A stretch of DNA of 44,871 nt from a virus: positions 1-44,871 of the IMG/VR virus record IMGVR_UViG_3300050020_000405; one strand, given 5' to 3'. Shown piece by piece: positions 20,827 through 29,775 of the stretch. The notes beneath the pieces are model-generated. The model searched no databases. It saw only the letters and a program-made list of their open reading frames with translations, and was not told the DNA's origin. Position 1 is the stretch's first letter. Each line of letters starts with the position of its first letter. Made by a program: the position numbers and the translations under genes.

Positions 20827-21681
20827 TTACAACATCCCCATCCCGCCGCCCAGCAACTTGCCGCCCACGCCGATGAGGGCGCTGGTCACCGCGGTTTTGT
20901 TGTTGGCGCTCGCTATGTTGGACGCCTGCTGCGCGTTGAACTGCGTGTCGTAAATATTTGCGGCATATGAATTTTGGGGGTTGAACATGGGGGTAGCAAA
21001 CTGGTTCTGCGCGTTCAAGCCGCCGCTCGCCATGTTGGTGGCCTGCCCCACGTTGTTGCCGCCGCTTTTGAGCCATTGCAGCAGCCATTGCATTTTCGAT
21101 TGCGAATCGTTCTGGTTCACCCCGGCCACCTGCGTTCCGAACTGCTGCCGCTGGCCCAGCAACTGCTGGCCAAAGTTTTGCTCGCCCATGGTCTCCTGCA
21201 AGGCGTCGCTCGGCCCAAACCCCATGCCACGGCTGGCTTGCGCGCCGCGCATATACTGCTGGAACTGCTCGAGTTGCGCCGGCGTCATCTTGTCTCCGGC
21301 CTGCAACCCGGTGAGCGCGCTCTGGTTGAGCTGGCCCAGCAGCGGTCCTTGATTCGGGTTGGCCGCGGCCATTGTGCCCAGCAAGGCCGGTGCGTTGGCG
21401 CCCAGCCGGGCCGTATCGCCGGCGGCCAGCCGGTCGGCACTGGCATTGGTCATCGTGTCCAACTGTGGCAGCGCGCCGCCAATCAGGCTCAACATGCCGG
21501 GCGCATTGTCACCGCCCTGCAAATAGCTTTGCAGCGTGTTCATGTCCAGCCCCTGGAAGGCGCCCTGAAACTGTTTCTGCAAATCCAGTTCCTGTGGCGC
21601 GGCGGTCTTCATGGCGCCCAGCGTTTCGGTGAACTGCTGGCCCATGGGGGTCATTGTGGCGGCTTGGGGTGATTTACCCAT
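20827..21681 (-). CDS. Internal virion protein-like, 284 residues
   Basis: The ATG at 21681 has an AAAGGAG site nine bases upstream and is preferred to one at 21744. The protein is rich in Gln, Asn and Ala and ends with NIASANNKTAVTSALIGVGG, a pattern common at the end of podovirus internal core proteins of the gp14 kind, which form the channel for DNA entry. It overlaps the upstream gene by 8 bp. Confidence 0.6.
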   Translation of the reverse strand: MGKSPQAATMTPMGQQFTETLGAMKTAAPQELDLQKQFQGAFQGLDMNTLQSYLQGGDNAPGMLSLIGGALPQLDTMTNASADRLAAGDTARLGANAPALLGTMAAANPNQGPLLGQLNQSALTGLQAGDKMTPAQLEQFQQYMRGAQASRGMGFGPSDALQETMGEQNFGQQLLGQRQQFGTQVAGVNQNDSQSKMQWLLQWLKSGGNNVGQATNMASGGLNAQNQFATPMFNPQNSYAANIYDTQFNAQQASNIASANNKTAVTSALIGVGGKLLGGGMGML

Positions 21682-22192
21682 GATGAATGCTCCTTTCGTA
21701 GAGACGTTGCATTCGTGTGGGCGAAAGCGGTTGAGTCCGGCCATGCCGGAAAGCGTATAATTGCAAACGAGACCAATGCGGGAAACGGCGGCTCAAGGTC
21801 AGCATCATTCCTGCCAGCGCCAGCGGTTCGCGCGCCGTGATGTTCCCGATGAAAATACAGTCACCCTCCGGGTTGCTTGGTTTCCAGCGGAACGGATTTT
21901 CGCCGCCGGCCTCCTCTGCCGCCAGCACTTCATCTTTCCAGCATTGCCAGGCGATAGCAACCGCACGGATTTCGGGTGTTATTAATAGCCCTCCGGCAGG
22001 TTGCCGGTGCGCGTAGGCCAGCGTGTTCTGGGCCATGTGAAACTCCAGGTATTCATCCAGCACGTCGGCGCCGAGTTCGCAATAACTGGCCGCCGCGTGC
22101 TCGCGCAGGAAGCGCGCAATGCAACGGCGCAGTCTCGGCGTATCCGCCTGGACTGTGGACTGTGGACTGTGGACTGTGGACTTGGTTTTCAT
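21674..22192 (-). CDS. Hypothetical virion-region protein, 172 residues
   Basis: The first ~18 residues (STVHSPQSTVQ) are the translation of the TGGACTG repeat. The rest has two helical parts and a conserved-looking GDCIFIGNITAREPLALAGM segment; Trp and Arg residues are frequent near the end. No family is recognised. The start is coupled by ATGA to the tail-fibre gene upstream. Confidence 0.55.
   Translation of the reverse strand: MKTKSTVHSPQSTVQADTPRLRRCIARFLREHAAASYCELGADVLDEYLEFHMAQNTLAYAHRQPAGGLLITPEIRAVAIAWQCWKDEVLAAEEAGGENPFRWKPSNPEGDCIFIGNITAREPLALAGMMLTLSRRFPHWSRLQLYAFRHGRTQPLSPTRMQRLYERSIHHG
22149..22183. repeat. TGGACTG tandem repeat
   Basis: Four GGACTGT units at the 5' end of the 172-residue gene, like the copies at 8299 and 23511. 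Translated in frame. Confidence 0.7.
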
Positions 22193-23499
22193 ACCCCTGG
22201 CAAAACCGTCACGTGCGCCTCGGTGGGATTGATGTCCCCGCCGCCGTCCGTGTGGAAGCGCAGCCGCACCTTGCCGGTGCTGCCGCCGTCGCCGTCGCTG
22301 ATCATCCCATAAATGCCCGCGCCGTTATACTTGCAGCACAACTGCACCAGATAATGTGCGTTGTCAAACGCCGTCTGGAAATTCACGATAAACTGGCCGG
22401 TGCTCAGGCTGCCCGCGCTACTCACGGGTATCACGTCCGCGTTGTAGGCGCTGACGGGCACGATATAATCCAGCGTGCTGGTGCCCGTGCCGTTGCCGGT
22501 AAGGGTGATCTTGGCCGTGTCGGCCTGCTCGTTGGTCAGCGTCGGGTAAAGTTGCAGCGTGTTGGCGTCCATCACCCGCGCGTAATAGGGCGTGTTGGCC
22601 GCCAGCGCCGGGCTGGCCGCGGGCAGTCCTCCGCCAGTGTTGCGCAGCGCGCAGCACTGGCCCGTGCTCATGCCGTGGGCCGTCACGGTAATCTGGCTGT
22701 TCACCGTGTTCACCGTATTGCTCACCGTCTTGCTCGTGGTGCTGGCGCCGTTGAACTTGAGCCGTGTGCCCGCCACCGGCACCGTGCTGTCAAACTTCGG
22801 CAGCGTTATGTATCCGTCCGCCATGATCGCCCGGCCGCCCGTGTTCGCCGTCAGAAATCCCGCCGCCACCTGCGCCTGTCCCGTCGCGTCCGCGCTCAAT
22901 GCGCCACCCACCATCTGCCAGTTGGTCCCGTCATAGACCACCGTCACGATCTGGCCGGTCAGGATGTCGTTGGCCTCCAGCGCGTGGCTGCCATACTTGT
23001 AAATGTTTTTGGCGCCCAGGCTGTTCAAGTTCAGCGTGGTGGCGCCGGTGTTGGCGGCGCTGGCCAGAAACCGCACGCGCATGCCCGTGGTGAGTGCGCC
23101 CGGCGCGGTGGCCAGGTTCACATTGTAAGTCCCCGTCACAAACGTGCCGGCGGCGTAGCCTTCCATGCCGTAGCGCGCCGTGGTTTCATCCAGCAACGCG
23201 GCATTGATCACCTTGGCGGCAAAGGGCGCGCGGCCCGGGGCATCCGCCGTAAAGACGCCCGTGGGAAAATGGCTGATGAGCAGGTAGCCCGCGGCCATGA
23301 TGGCGCGGCCGGCGGCATCCGCCGAGAGCGCCCCGGCGGCAATCTTGGCCGTAGTCACACTGGCATCCGTCAGGCTAAAAGTGCCGAGGGTGCCAATAAG
23401 CAGGATGGTGGGTTGTGCGATCGCGCGCAGCTTGGCGGGCGTCAGCCGCTCGTCGTCCTGGAACAGGTATCCCGGCGTCAGTTGAATTGCGAGTGACAT
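22189..23499 (-). CDS. Tail fibre / receptor-binding-type protein, 436 residues
   Basis: Composition is typical of a fibre: Ala, Thr, Gly, Asn rich, beta-repeat-like, with the repeated phrase GRAIMA(A/D)GY near residues 65 and 235, and a segment (FNGASTTSKTVSNTVNTVN, AHGMSTGQ) resembling an E1_FCCH-like repeat. The C-terminal ~90 residues (STGQFIVNFQTAFDNAHYLV) look like a compact end domain. It probably projects from the nozzle and contacts the cell. ATG at 23499; ATGA overlap at its end. Confidence 0.6.
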   Translation of the reverse strand: MSLAIQLTPGYLFQDDERLTPAKLRAIAQPTILLIGTLGTFSLTDASVTTAKIAAGALSADAAGRAIMAAGYLLISHFPTGVFTADAPGRAPFAAKVINAALLDETTARYGMEGYAAGTFVTGTYNVNLATAPGALTTGMRVRFLASAANTGATTLNLNSLGAKNIYKYGSHALEANDILTGQIVTVVYDGTNWQMVGGALSADATGQAQVAAGFLTANTGGRAIMADGYITLPKFDSTVPVAGTRLKFNGASTTSKTVSNTVNTVNSQITVTAHGMSTGQCCALRNTGGGLPAASPALAANTPYYARVMDANTLQLYPTLTNEQADTAKITLTGNGTGTSTLDYIVPVSAYNADVIPVSSAGSLSTGQFIVNFQTAFDNAHYLVQLCCKYNGAGIYGMISDGDGGSTGKVRLRFHTDGGGDINPTEAHVTVLPGV

Positions 23500-23510
23500 A
23501 TATCTTTAGG

Positions 23511-23542
23511 CTGTGGACTGTGGACTGTGGACTGTGGACTTT
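23511..23542. repeat. TGGACTG tandem repeat between fibre and nozzle genes
   Basis: Four to five GGACTGT units in the 43-bp gap before the fibre gene. Same family as 8299-8326 and 22149-22183. Confidence 0.7.
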
Positions 23543-26500
23543 TCATAATTGTTCTCCCCTGCGGTTGCGGCCCGGCACGGCGGTCACGCGCATGCCCAGC
23601 ACGCGCAGCCGGCCCTGGTCATTGATGGTCTCCACCTGAAAACTGCGGCCCTGCCGCCCGCTGATGCGGCACGTGCGCAGCGTCTCCTGGTGCCGGCGCA
23701 ACTCAATGCCGTTCGCGCCCAGGTTCAGGCCCGGGCACGTGAGGCTGGGCGGTGCCGCGGGCGCATAACCGTATTTGGTGTAGGTAAGCAAAAACGTATT
23801 GCCGATGCTCCGGATAGTCTGCGGCGTGCCCGGCGTCAGGGTTGGCTGCTGGCAGGTCACCCAAACCCCATTTACCACCTGGCCGATCTGCAGCACCCAG
23901 TAGATGTCCGTGGTGAGGTTGAGCACGTAGGCGATTCCCGGCTCCACGGTAATGGTCCAGGTATAATTCAAACCATCATTCACCACCGGGTCTGGCATCG
24001 CTCCCAGGCCCGGCAGCCGCACGCTATAATCCTGCCGGTCCACCGTGGCGTGGTCGTCGTTGGCGTTGCCCGGGTCCCAGTCCGCCTTGCCATACGGCCG
24101 GAAATACTTCGTATTGTCCCGCGTCTGGCCGCTCACCAGCGTCCGCGTGGCGAACGCCGGATTAAAAATCAACGCAATGTCATACCTCGGGTCCCACGTC
24201 TCCAGCCCCACGGCCAGTTCCACCGGCTTTTCCAGCCCGTCAAACGAATTCCGGTAGGCCCGTGAGAGGCTCCGCGTGTAAATGGCCTCCTCGCCCAGCC
24301 CGCTCTCGCTGCTGGCATCGCCCGTCTGGTCCGCGCCATCCCATTCCTCCATCAAATTAACCCAGCCGTCCTTGTCGAGAAAGAAAAGCCGCAGTTCGCC
24401 GTTCAGCGTGAGTTTGAACCATTCCACCGGCGTCATCGCGCCGCCGGTGTCCAGCGGCGTCCAGCCCATCGTCCCCTGCCGCGGCATGCCCGAAACCAGG
24501 TTCTGTTGCGTGGGGTCGTTGTTTTTGCTCGCGGCCACAAAGTCAAACACCAGCACCGCGTTGGCCACCGGGCTGTTGTCCAGCGGCACGCCGATGTAAA
24601 CCCGGTTGTTCAGGTTGGACATGCGCATCGCGCCGGCGGCCTGCCAGTTGATGCGCGCCATCGTCTTGACAATCGGCGCGCTCAGGGGCACGTCCGCGCT
24701 GATAAGTTCCCCCTGCTCGCTCGTGCGCACCGTGGCCACGCCGTGGCCCGGCGCCATGAACACCACGTCGCTGCCCGTGCCGCAGCACGCACCCGCCGCC
24801 GCCAGCCCGTATTGCGTGCTCCGCAGGTCAAACCGCACCGCGCTCAAATCGCCGCTCACGTTCCTCAGGTTGCCCCAGCTCTTGCCCTTGAACACAATCA
24901 AACTGTCCGGCCCCGTCTTCCACAAATCCACAATCTCGTCGTCGCTGCCCTCATTGATCCGGAATTCGTCCACAAAATCAAAGTGGATGTTGTCCTGGTA
25001 ATTGGTGGCCACCAGATAATCGGTCTTGAAAAAGCCGCCGCCGTTGAAGGTTTTGTAATTGTCCGCACTGGCGGGCTGGTAGGCCGTGGGCACCAGCAAC
25101 ATGTTGTTGATGAAGAGCGCCGTGCTCGCGTTGGGCAGCACGTTGTAGATGCGCTGCCACGCCGCCGGGTTGGAGTCCGGGCTTTGGCCCGCCAGCACCG
25201 TCTCATGCGTGGCCAGCACCACCCCGCTGCCGTCCGCGCCCGGGTCCGCCGGCAGAATGAAATCAAACGTGTTGGCCGTCACGTTTTGGATCGCAAAGGT
25301 GCCGTTGTAACCCGCCGGCGTCGCGCCGGAAATGATCACGTAATCCCCGTTGCTGTAGCCGTGCGCCGGCGCGGTGGCCGTGGCCGTGGTCCCGCTGTGC
25401 GTGAGGATGAACAGGTCGCTTTCATAGACCGCGCCCATGCTTCCCACGCTCGCGTTCGCGCCCGGATCCGCCGTTAGAATGAAATCGAACGTGTTGGTCG
25501 CCACGTTCAGAATAACGTAAGTGTTGTTGTAGCCCGCCGGGCTGGCCCCTTGGATGCTCACCTGCGCCCCGTTGCTCAAGCCGTGGGTCGCGCTCGTCGC
25601 CGTGCCCGTCAGCACTCCGCTGCTGATCTCCCGGGTGATCGCCGTAAGCACCACAAAGGCCTGCGCCGTGATGCTGCCGCTGGCGTTGGCGGCCGGCGTG
25701 GTGAGCATCGTGTATTGAAACGTGTCGGCCGCCACGCCGCTGATCACAAACGTGCCGTTGTAGGCCCCCGGCGTCGCCCCGGCCATGATCACGCTCTGGC
25801 CGTTTTGCAGGCCGTGGCTGGCGTAAGTGGCCGTGGCCGTCGTCCCGCTGTGCGTAATCGTCACGTTCGTCAGCGTCGGCAGCGGCAGGGTCACCACCAT
25901 GGCGTCCGCGCCCGGGTCCGCGCTCATCACGTATTGGAACGTGTTGGGCATCGCGTTTTGGACCTGGTAGGTCCCGTTGTAGCTGGCCGGCACCGCGTTG
26001 GCAATCACCACGCTCTGGCCGTTGCTAAAACCGTGCCCGGCGCACGTGGCCGTGGCCGTGGTCGTGCTGTGCGTCAGGCTCGTGATGGTGAGCGCCGGCC
26101 CGTTCACGGTGCAGGAGGTCATATTCAGGTTTTGCACCGCCGGCTTGACCGCCAGATAATACAGGTAGACGTAATAGGCGCCTCTCACCCCGCCACCTTC
26201 GACGGTGAAGGTGCCGTTGTAATAGTCCGGGTTGGCCCCCTTCACCACCACCTGCTGTCCGCTGGTCAGCGCCGGCGTGGCCAGTAAAATCAACACCAGC
26301 CAGCCCTTGTCGGCGACGTATCCCGGAACAAAATTGCCAAGGACGGCTGAAAGATCTTGCGCTAGCAGGAGTGCCGGCACCATCGGCGCGGCCAGCGCCG
26401 TGATGGACACGCCCGCGTGCGCGCTGTTCACCATCGCCACCATCAGGTCCGCGTCCACCCCGGGATCCGCCGCCAGCGTATATTGAAAAGTGTTGGTGGC

Positions 26501-27781
26501 CACGTTGCCGATGGCGAACGTGCCATTGTAACCCATCACCGTCGCGCCGGAAATCGTCACGCTTTGCCCGTTCTGGAATTTATGGCCCGCGGCCGTGGCC
26601 ATGGCCGTGGTGCCCACGTGCGTCAGCGCCGTCACCGTCACGCTCACCGCCGCCGTGATGGTGCCGCTGCCCTTCACCGGGTTGCCCGCCGCGTCGTTGC
26701 CCGGGTCCGTCAGCATCGTGTATTGAAACGTGTTGGCCGTCACGCCGCTGATGGTGAACGCTCCGTTGTAGGGCGCCGGCGTGGCGCCGGCAATCACCAC
26801 CGTCTGGCCGTTGCTGAAACCGTGCGCCGGCTTGGTGGCCGTGGCCGTTAAACCGCTGTGCGTCAGGCTCGTCATTTGCGCCTGGCTCCCCAGCGCCCGC
26901 CAATACCGGCTCATGTCGCTGCACGTGATCACGCCCGTCGCCGGCGTGGTGGCGGCCGTAAAGAGCGCAAAGGCAAAGGTCGTCTCGTCCAGCACCGTGA
27001 TGTTCCAGCGCCCGTTATAAGCCGCGGGCGACGCCCCGGCCAGCGTCACGTCCTGCCCGGTGGCGTAGCCGTGCGCCGTGGCCGTCACCACCGTCACCGT
27101 GTTTAATGCCCGCGTCACGCTCGTCACTGCATGGAACGGCCCGTAAGCCATCTCTTCCGCCGTCGTGCCCAGTGCCGTCACCGCCGCCTGGTAGGCCGTT
27201 GCGGCGTCCCAGTGGGCCAGCAGGTCTTCAAAGCCCGTGTCCAGTTCACCCAGCAGCAGCGGCGGCAGATAACGGCCGCGGAACAAATAGACCTGGTTGA
27301 ACGCCTGCACGAAGCGGCACCGCCCGAGGATCTTCACGCCTGGCGGCAGCGGCAGCGTTTGCGCTCCGTTGCCCGGCCGCGTGCAATACACGTAGCCGTT
27401 GGCGGCCACCAGCTCCCATTCCACGCCGTCCGGGTCCCGGAAGGCCCCCGCGCCGTAGGGCGCTCCAAACGCTTGGACGGGCGCGCCGCCCGGTGGCGGG
27501 ACCGGCTGGGCCGGCGCGCTGCCGGGCGGCGTCACCCCGTGCGCCGGCGCCTCGGGTGCCGGCCGGTTGGCCAGCGCGCGGTTGGCCCACCCCGGCTTGG
27601 CCACGCCCTGGCGCGTCTCCGGCAGCCCGTTCAGAAAGCGCAAATTCTCGCCGTCGTTCACCAGCCCCGGCAGCAGCGTGCGCGGGTCCCGCTGGTCGCA
27701 CGCCCACAGGAACGCATCGCCCTCTTCGTTCCGGGGCGCGTTGGCCTTGGGCATCTGCGGCGGTTGGGCGTTGGCGGCCAT
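23543..27781 (-). CDS. Tail nozzle-type protein with E1_FCCH-like repeats, 1412 residues
   Basis: The N-terminal ~200 residues and C-terminal ~550 look like the beta-propeller nozzle (T7 gp12-like stabilisation protein) of short tails, for example DSLIVFKGKSWGNLRNVSGD. Between them (about residues 220-860) stand about eight copies of a ~60-residue repeat of the form HG(F/Y)-SNGQ-V-I-GATP-YNGT-F-I-V-NTFQY, which matches the E1_FCCH-like domain found in phage tail proteins. ATG at 27781 with GGAAGGAT upstream; a longer start at 27916 would overlap the neighbour. Size is roughly twice that of a standard nozzle because of the repeats. Confidence 0.7.
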   Translation of the reverse strand: MAANAQPPQMPKANAPRNEEGDAFLWACDQRDPRTLLPGLVNDGENLRFLNGLPETRQGVAKPGWANRALANRPAPEAPAHGVTPPGSAPAQPVPPPGGAPVQAFGAPYGAGAFRDPDGVEWELVAANGYVYCTRPGNGAQTLPLPPGVKILGRCRFVQAFNQVYLFRGRYLPPLLLGELDTGFEDLLAHWDAATAYQAAVTALGTTAEEMAYGPFHAVTSVTRALNTVTVVTATAHGYATGQDVTLAGASPAAYNGRWNITVLDETTFAFALFTAATTPATGVITCSDMSRYWRALGSQAQMTSLTHSGLTATATKPAHGFSNGQTVVIAGATPAPYNGAFTISGVTANTFQYTMLTDPGNDAAGNPVKGSGTITAAVSVTVTALTHVGTTAMATAAGHKFQNGQSVTISGATVMGYNGTFAIGNVATNTFQYTLAADPGVDADLMVAMVNSAHAGVSITALAAPMVPALLLAQDLSAVLGNFVPGYVADKGWLVLILLATPALTSGQQVVVKGANPDYYNGTFTVEGGGVRGAYYVYLYYLAVKPAVQNLNMTSCTVNGPALTITSLTHSTTTATATCAGHGFSNGQSVVIANAVPASYNGTYQVQNAMPNTFQYVMSADPGADAMVVTLPLPTLTNVTITHSGTTATATYASHGLQNGQSVIMAGATPGAYNGTFVISGVAADTFQYTMLTTPAANASGSITAQAFVVLTAITREISSGVLTGTATSATHGLSNGAQVSIQGASPAGYNNTYVILNVATNTFDFILTADPGANASVGSMGAVYESDLFILTHSGTTATATAPAHGYSNGDYVIISGATPAGYNGTFAIQNVTANTFDFILPADPGADGSGVVLATHETVLAGQSPDSNPAAWQRIYNVLPNASTALFINNMLLVPTAYQPASADNYKTFNGGGFFKTDYLVATNYQDNIHFDFVDEFRINEGSDDEIVDLWKTGPDSLIVFKGKSWGNLRNVSGDLSAVRFDLRSTQYGLAAAGACCGTGSDVVFMAPGHGVATVRTSEQGELISADVPLSAPIVKTMARINWQAAGAMRMSNLNNRVYIGVPLDNSPVANAVLVFDFVAASKNNDPTQQNLVSGMPRQGTMGWTPLDTGGAMTPVEWFKLTLNGELRLFFLDKDGWVNLMEEWDGADQTGDASSESGLGEEAIYTRSLSRAYRNSFDGLEKPVELAVGLETWDPRYDIALIFNPAFATRTLVSGQTRDNTKYFRPYGKADWDPGNANDDHATVDRQDYSVRLPGLGAMPDPVVNDGLNYTWTITVEPGIAYVLNLTTDIYWVLQIGQVVNGVWVTCQQPTLTPGTPQTIRSIGNTFLLTYTKYGYAPAAPPSLTCPGLNLGANGIELRRHQETLRTCRISGRQGRSFQVETINDQGRLRVLGMRVTAVPGRNRRGEQL

Positions 27782-27786
27782 AAGGT

Positions 27787-28254
27787 TTATCCTTCCAACG
27801 GCCCCACCAGCCGGGGCGAGATCAGCAGGTCCCGCGGGGTGATAAAGTCCCGCGCGCAGCGCACCAGCGGCGGCAGGCCGATCATCTTCAAATGCCAGAA
27901 CACGTATTGGCTGCACACCAGCCAGCCACCCGGCGGCGGCGGCAGGTTAAATTTGATGCGGAACAATTCCTCAATGGAATAATGAATCGCATCGCTGGCC
28001 AGCACGTCATCAAAATGGCGTTCCAGTTTTGCGCTCAAGTCATCCGTCAGCCCCTCGATGTCGAACGTCATCAGATATGGCCATTCCGCGTGCACGATGT
28101 TGCGGTCGCGCGGCGACGGCAGATAGAGTTCGTGGATGAGCCCGTTGCCGCGGATGAATCCCGCGTGCTGGGCGGGGCCATGCGTCTCAAACGTGATCGC
28201 CTCTCCCAGCAGATCGCCCGGGTGAATGCTCCAGATGGCGGCTTTGACGTTCAT
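27787..28254 (-). CDS. Permuted papain-like (YiiX/NlpC-P60 type) hydrolase, 155 residues
   Basis: PGDLLGEAITF at the start, the His in GPAQHAGFIRG (His30) before the Cys in WLVCSQYVFWHL (Cys114) give the His-then-Cys order of permuted papain-like amidases. Such enzymes cut peptide or amide bonds in cell-wall peptides or lipoprotein-like substrates. Between virion and membrane-protein genes it could be a tail-associated wall hydrolase or the endolysin; no other lysin is recognised in the genome. Its end is separated from the nozzle gene by 5 bp. Confidence 0.6.
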   Translation of the reverse strand: MNVKAAIWSIHPGDLLGEAITFETHGPAQHAGFIRGNGLIHELYLPSPRDRNIVHAEWPYLMTFDIEGLTDDLSAKLERHFDDVLASDAIHYSIEELFRIKFNLPPPPGGWLVCSQYVFWHLKMIGLPPLVRCARDFITPRDLLISPRLVGPLEG

Positions 28255-28308
28255 GGTTTGGATTGGCCGGGCGTCGGGGGAACGAGCGTCCGGCCGTTTT
28301 TGGTGAAA

Positions 28309-28929
28309 TCAGAATCCCTTTTGCCAACTGACCGCCGCGTGATACCGCGCCACGTCATACGGGCCGGCGCCCTGCCACTTGCCGTAAGTGCCTTCAACGC
28401 CGAATTGCCCACCCCACAAATGGCCGAATTTGATTTGCAATCCAACGTCCTCAATGGTCGAGATTCCGCCGTTGGCCGTGCCCGCGCCGCTGAATGGAGT
28501 TCCTATGCCGCCAATGACAAACGGAGTCGCTTCGATTGTCGCCCAATTACCGCCGAGAGCGGATAGTGGATGCGTTGGAAGCTTTAGTTGGATATCGCCC
28601 GATACAAGGTTGAACCCGCCGAGCCAATCAAGCCCAGCGCCACCGCCAAAATACTGGCTGACATTGTAAATAGCCAGCACACCGCCGCCCCACTTCGTCG
28701 GCGCTTTTGGCGCGTAAGTGGCGTAAGGTGCCACGGCATAATTCGTCGCGGATTTCACGTTTGCCCACAAAGCGGAAGCCGCCCGTGACAGTGCGCTGCC
28801 GTTCGTGGAAGGCGAAGCGACTGGCGCATAGACGATGCCGTTGTTGGTGAGAAATTGAGCCTGAGCGGAGAATACCGCCATCCCCGCTACAAGCGCGAGG
28901 CCGATGACTAATTTCAGTTTGTTTTTCAT
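28309..28929 (-). CDS. Secreted outer-membrane beta-barrel-like protein, 206 residues
   Basis: A clear signal peptide (MKNKLKLVIGLALVAGMAVF, cleavage after AQA at about 24) is followed by amphipathic strands rich in Gly, Tyr and Trp, and the chain ends in YHAAVSWQKGF, with a terminal Phe and alternating hydrophobic residues as in the beta-signal read by the BAM complex. Phage-coded outer-membrane proteins such as lambda Lom act in the lysogen, on adhesion or on superinfection. The exact family is not recognised. Low-similarity spacers of ~50 bp flank it. Confidence 0.6.
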   Translation of the reverse strand: MKNKLKLVIGLALVAGMAVFSAQAQFLTNNGIVYAPVASPSTNGSALSRAASALWANVKSATNYAVAPYATYAPKAPTKWGGGVLAIYNVSQYFGGGAGLDWLGGFNLVSGDIQLKLPTHPLSALGGNWATIEATPFVIGGIGTPFSGAGTANGGISTIEDVGLQIKFGHLWGGQFGVEGTYGKWQGAGPYDVARYHAAVSWQKGF

Positions 28930-28961
28930 AATTGTGTTTTTCTTTTACCAGCGCGTTCTTG

Positions 28962-29198
28962 TTACCAATGGATGAATCCATGGCCGTTAAAGCTCATTAC
29001 GATATTGATCAGCACGAGAAGGCAAAAAAGAGCAATGACCAGCCATGCCCACTTTTGCATCGGCTCTGAAATATAGTTTTTCACCACCCAACAGAGGAAG
29101 GCAAGCACGAGGATGGCCACCACCAGCCAACACAAGGCTTGGCCGAGGCCGCCAGAATTGCTCATGGTTAAATCTGCGAGTATTGGAATAATGTTCAT
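28962..29198 (-). CDS. Holin-type membrane protein, 78 residues
   Basis: Two hydrophobic helices (about residues 19-38 and 50-68) joined by a short charged KNYISEPMQK turn, with short tails. Size and topology fit a class II holin; the position next to the hydrolase and two more small membrane genes supports a lysis role. AAAGG lies before the ATG at 29198. Confidence 0.5.
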   Translation of the reverse strand: MNIIPILADLTMSNSGGLGQALCWLVVAILVLAFLCWVVKNYISEPMQKWAWLVIALFCLLVLINIVMSFNGHGFIHW

Positions 29199-29211
29199 GT
29201 AATTTTACCTT

Positions 29212-29511
29212 TCAGTTTGTTGTTTTGTTGTCCGTAGGATTGACTGTCGCAAGGACCGGCGGGTCGCTCTGCTTTTTGGTTTCGGTAATCACCGTTGAAT
29301 CTGGTGTCGCATCCGCCTTGATTTGAGCAAACGTAGTCGAGCGATACATCTTCACCGCCAAAGCGCCAGCGCCAAGTGAACCGATAATTGCCTTCCCCCA
29401 GAAAAGCGTTGGCCCAGCAAACAGGTTGAATGCCTCGTCAGTTGACAGAGAAGCCGCGATTGATCCACTGACCGCTATCGTCGCGTAAAGGTATCCGTCA
29501 AAGTGTTTCAT
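29212..29511 (-). CDS. Small membrane protein, 99 residues
   Basis: Two hydrophobic stretches at about residues 7-22 and 36-56 and a polar Thr/Asp/Lys tail. This layout is found in holins and antiholins; it is one of three membrane genes in a row. No family is recognised. Confidence 0.5.
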   Translation of the reverse strand: MKHFDGYLYATIAVSGSIAASLSTDEAFNLFAGPTLFWGKAIIGSLGAGALAVKMYRSTTFAQIKADATPDSTVITETKKQSDPPVLATVNPTDNKTTN

Positions 29512-29513
29512 GG

Positions 29514-29756
29514 TTAATTACCTACAGATGTTCTATCCGCTTTAGGTTTATTTATCGGTGCTGCGGGATTGTTCACACTTATTGAAGATACTACTCCTTC
29601 CATTCTTGCTTGTCCCACTGCAATGTCTGAAACTTTGCTGTCTAAAATTCCAAGATGATTGAATATCAAATAAAGAAGCAGCATTACCATTGTCTGTGAA
29701 AACGCTGCAAACGCATAAGCTACAGGTTTCCATATATTTCCATTATCTGTTGACAT
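29514..29756 (-). CDS. Small single-pass membrane protein, 80 residues
   Basis: One hydrophobic helix at about residues 12-36 (YAFAAFSQTMVMLLLYLIFN), then a soluble tail with a possible short coiled coil (SKVSDIAVGQARMEGVVSSI) and a Pro/Lys end. It could be an antiholin or a spanin-like protein; no lipobox is seen. AAAGGG precedes the ATG. Confidence 0.5.
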   Translation of the reverse strand: MSTDNGNIWKPVAYAFAAFSQTMVMLLLYLIFNHLGILDSKVSDIAVGQARMEGVVSSISVNNPAAPINKPKADRTSVGN

Positions 29757-29775
29757 ATTAGTTGCCCTTTCGTCC

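Noticed and set aside
22149-22183. Possible CRISPR or regulatory iterons in the TGGACTG tandem repeats
   Set aside because: Units are only seven bases without spacers, and the same unit is found at unrelated genes; better seen as chromosome-type short repeats.
21976-23496. Long + strand open frame opposite the fibre gene (506 codons)
   Set aside because: Antisense shadow of a GC-rich gene: composition is Arg/His/Ala-rich and it has no ribosome site, while the minus frame has typical fibre sequence and ATGA coupling.
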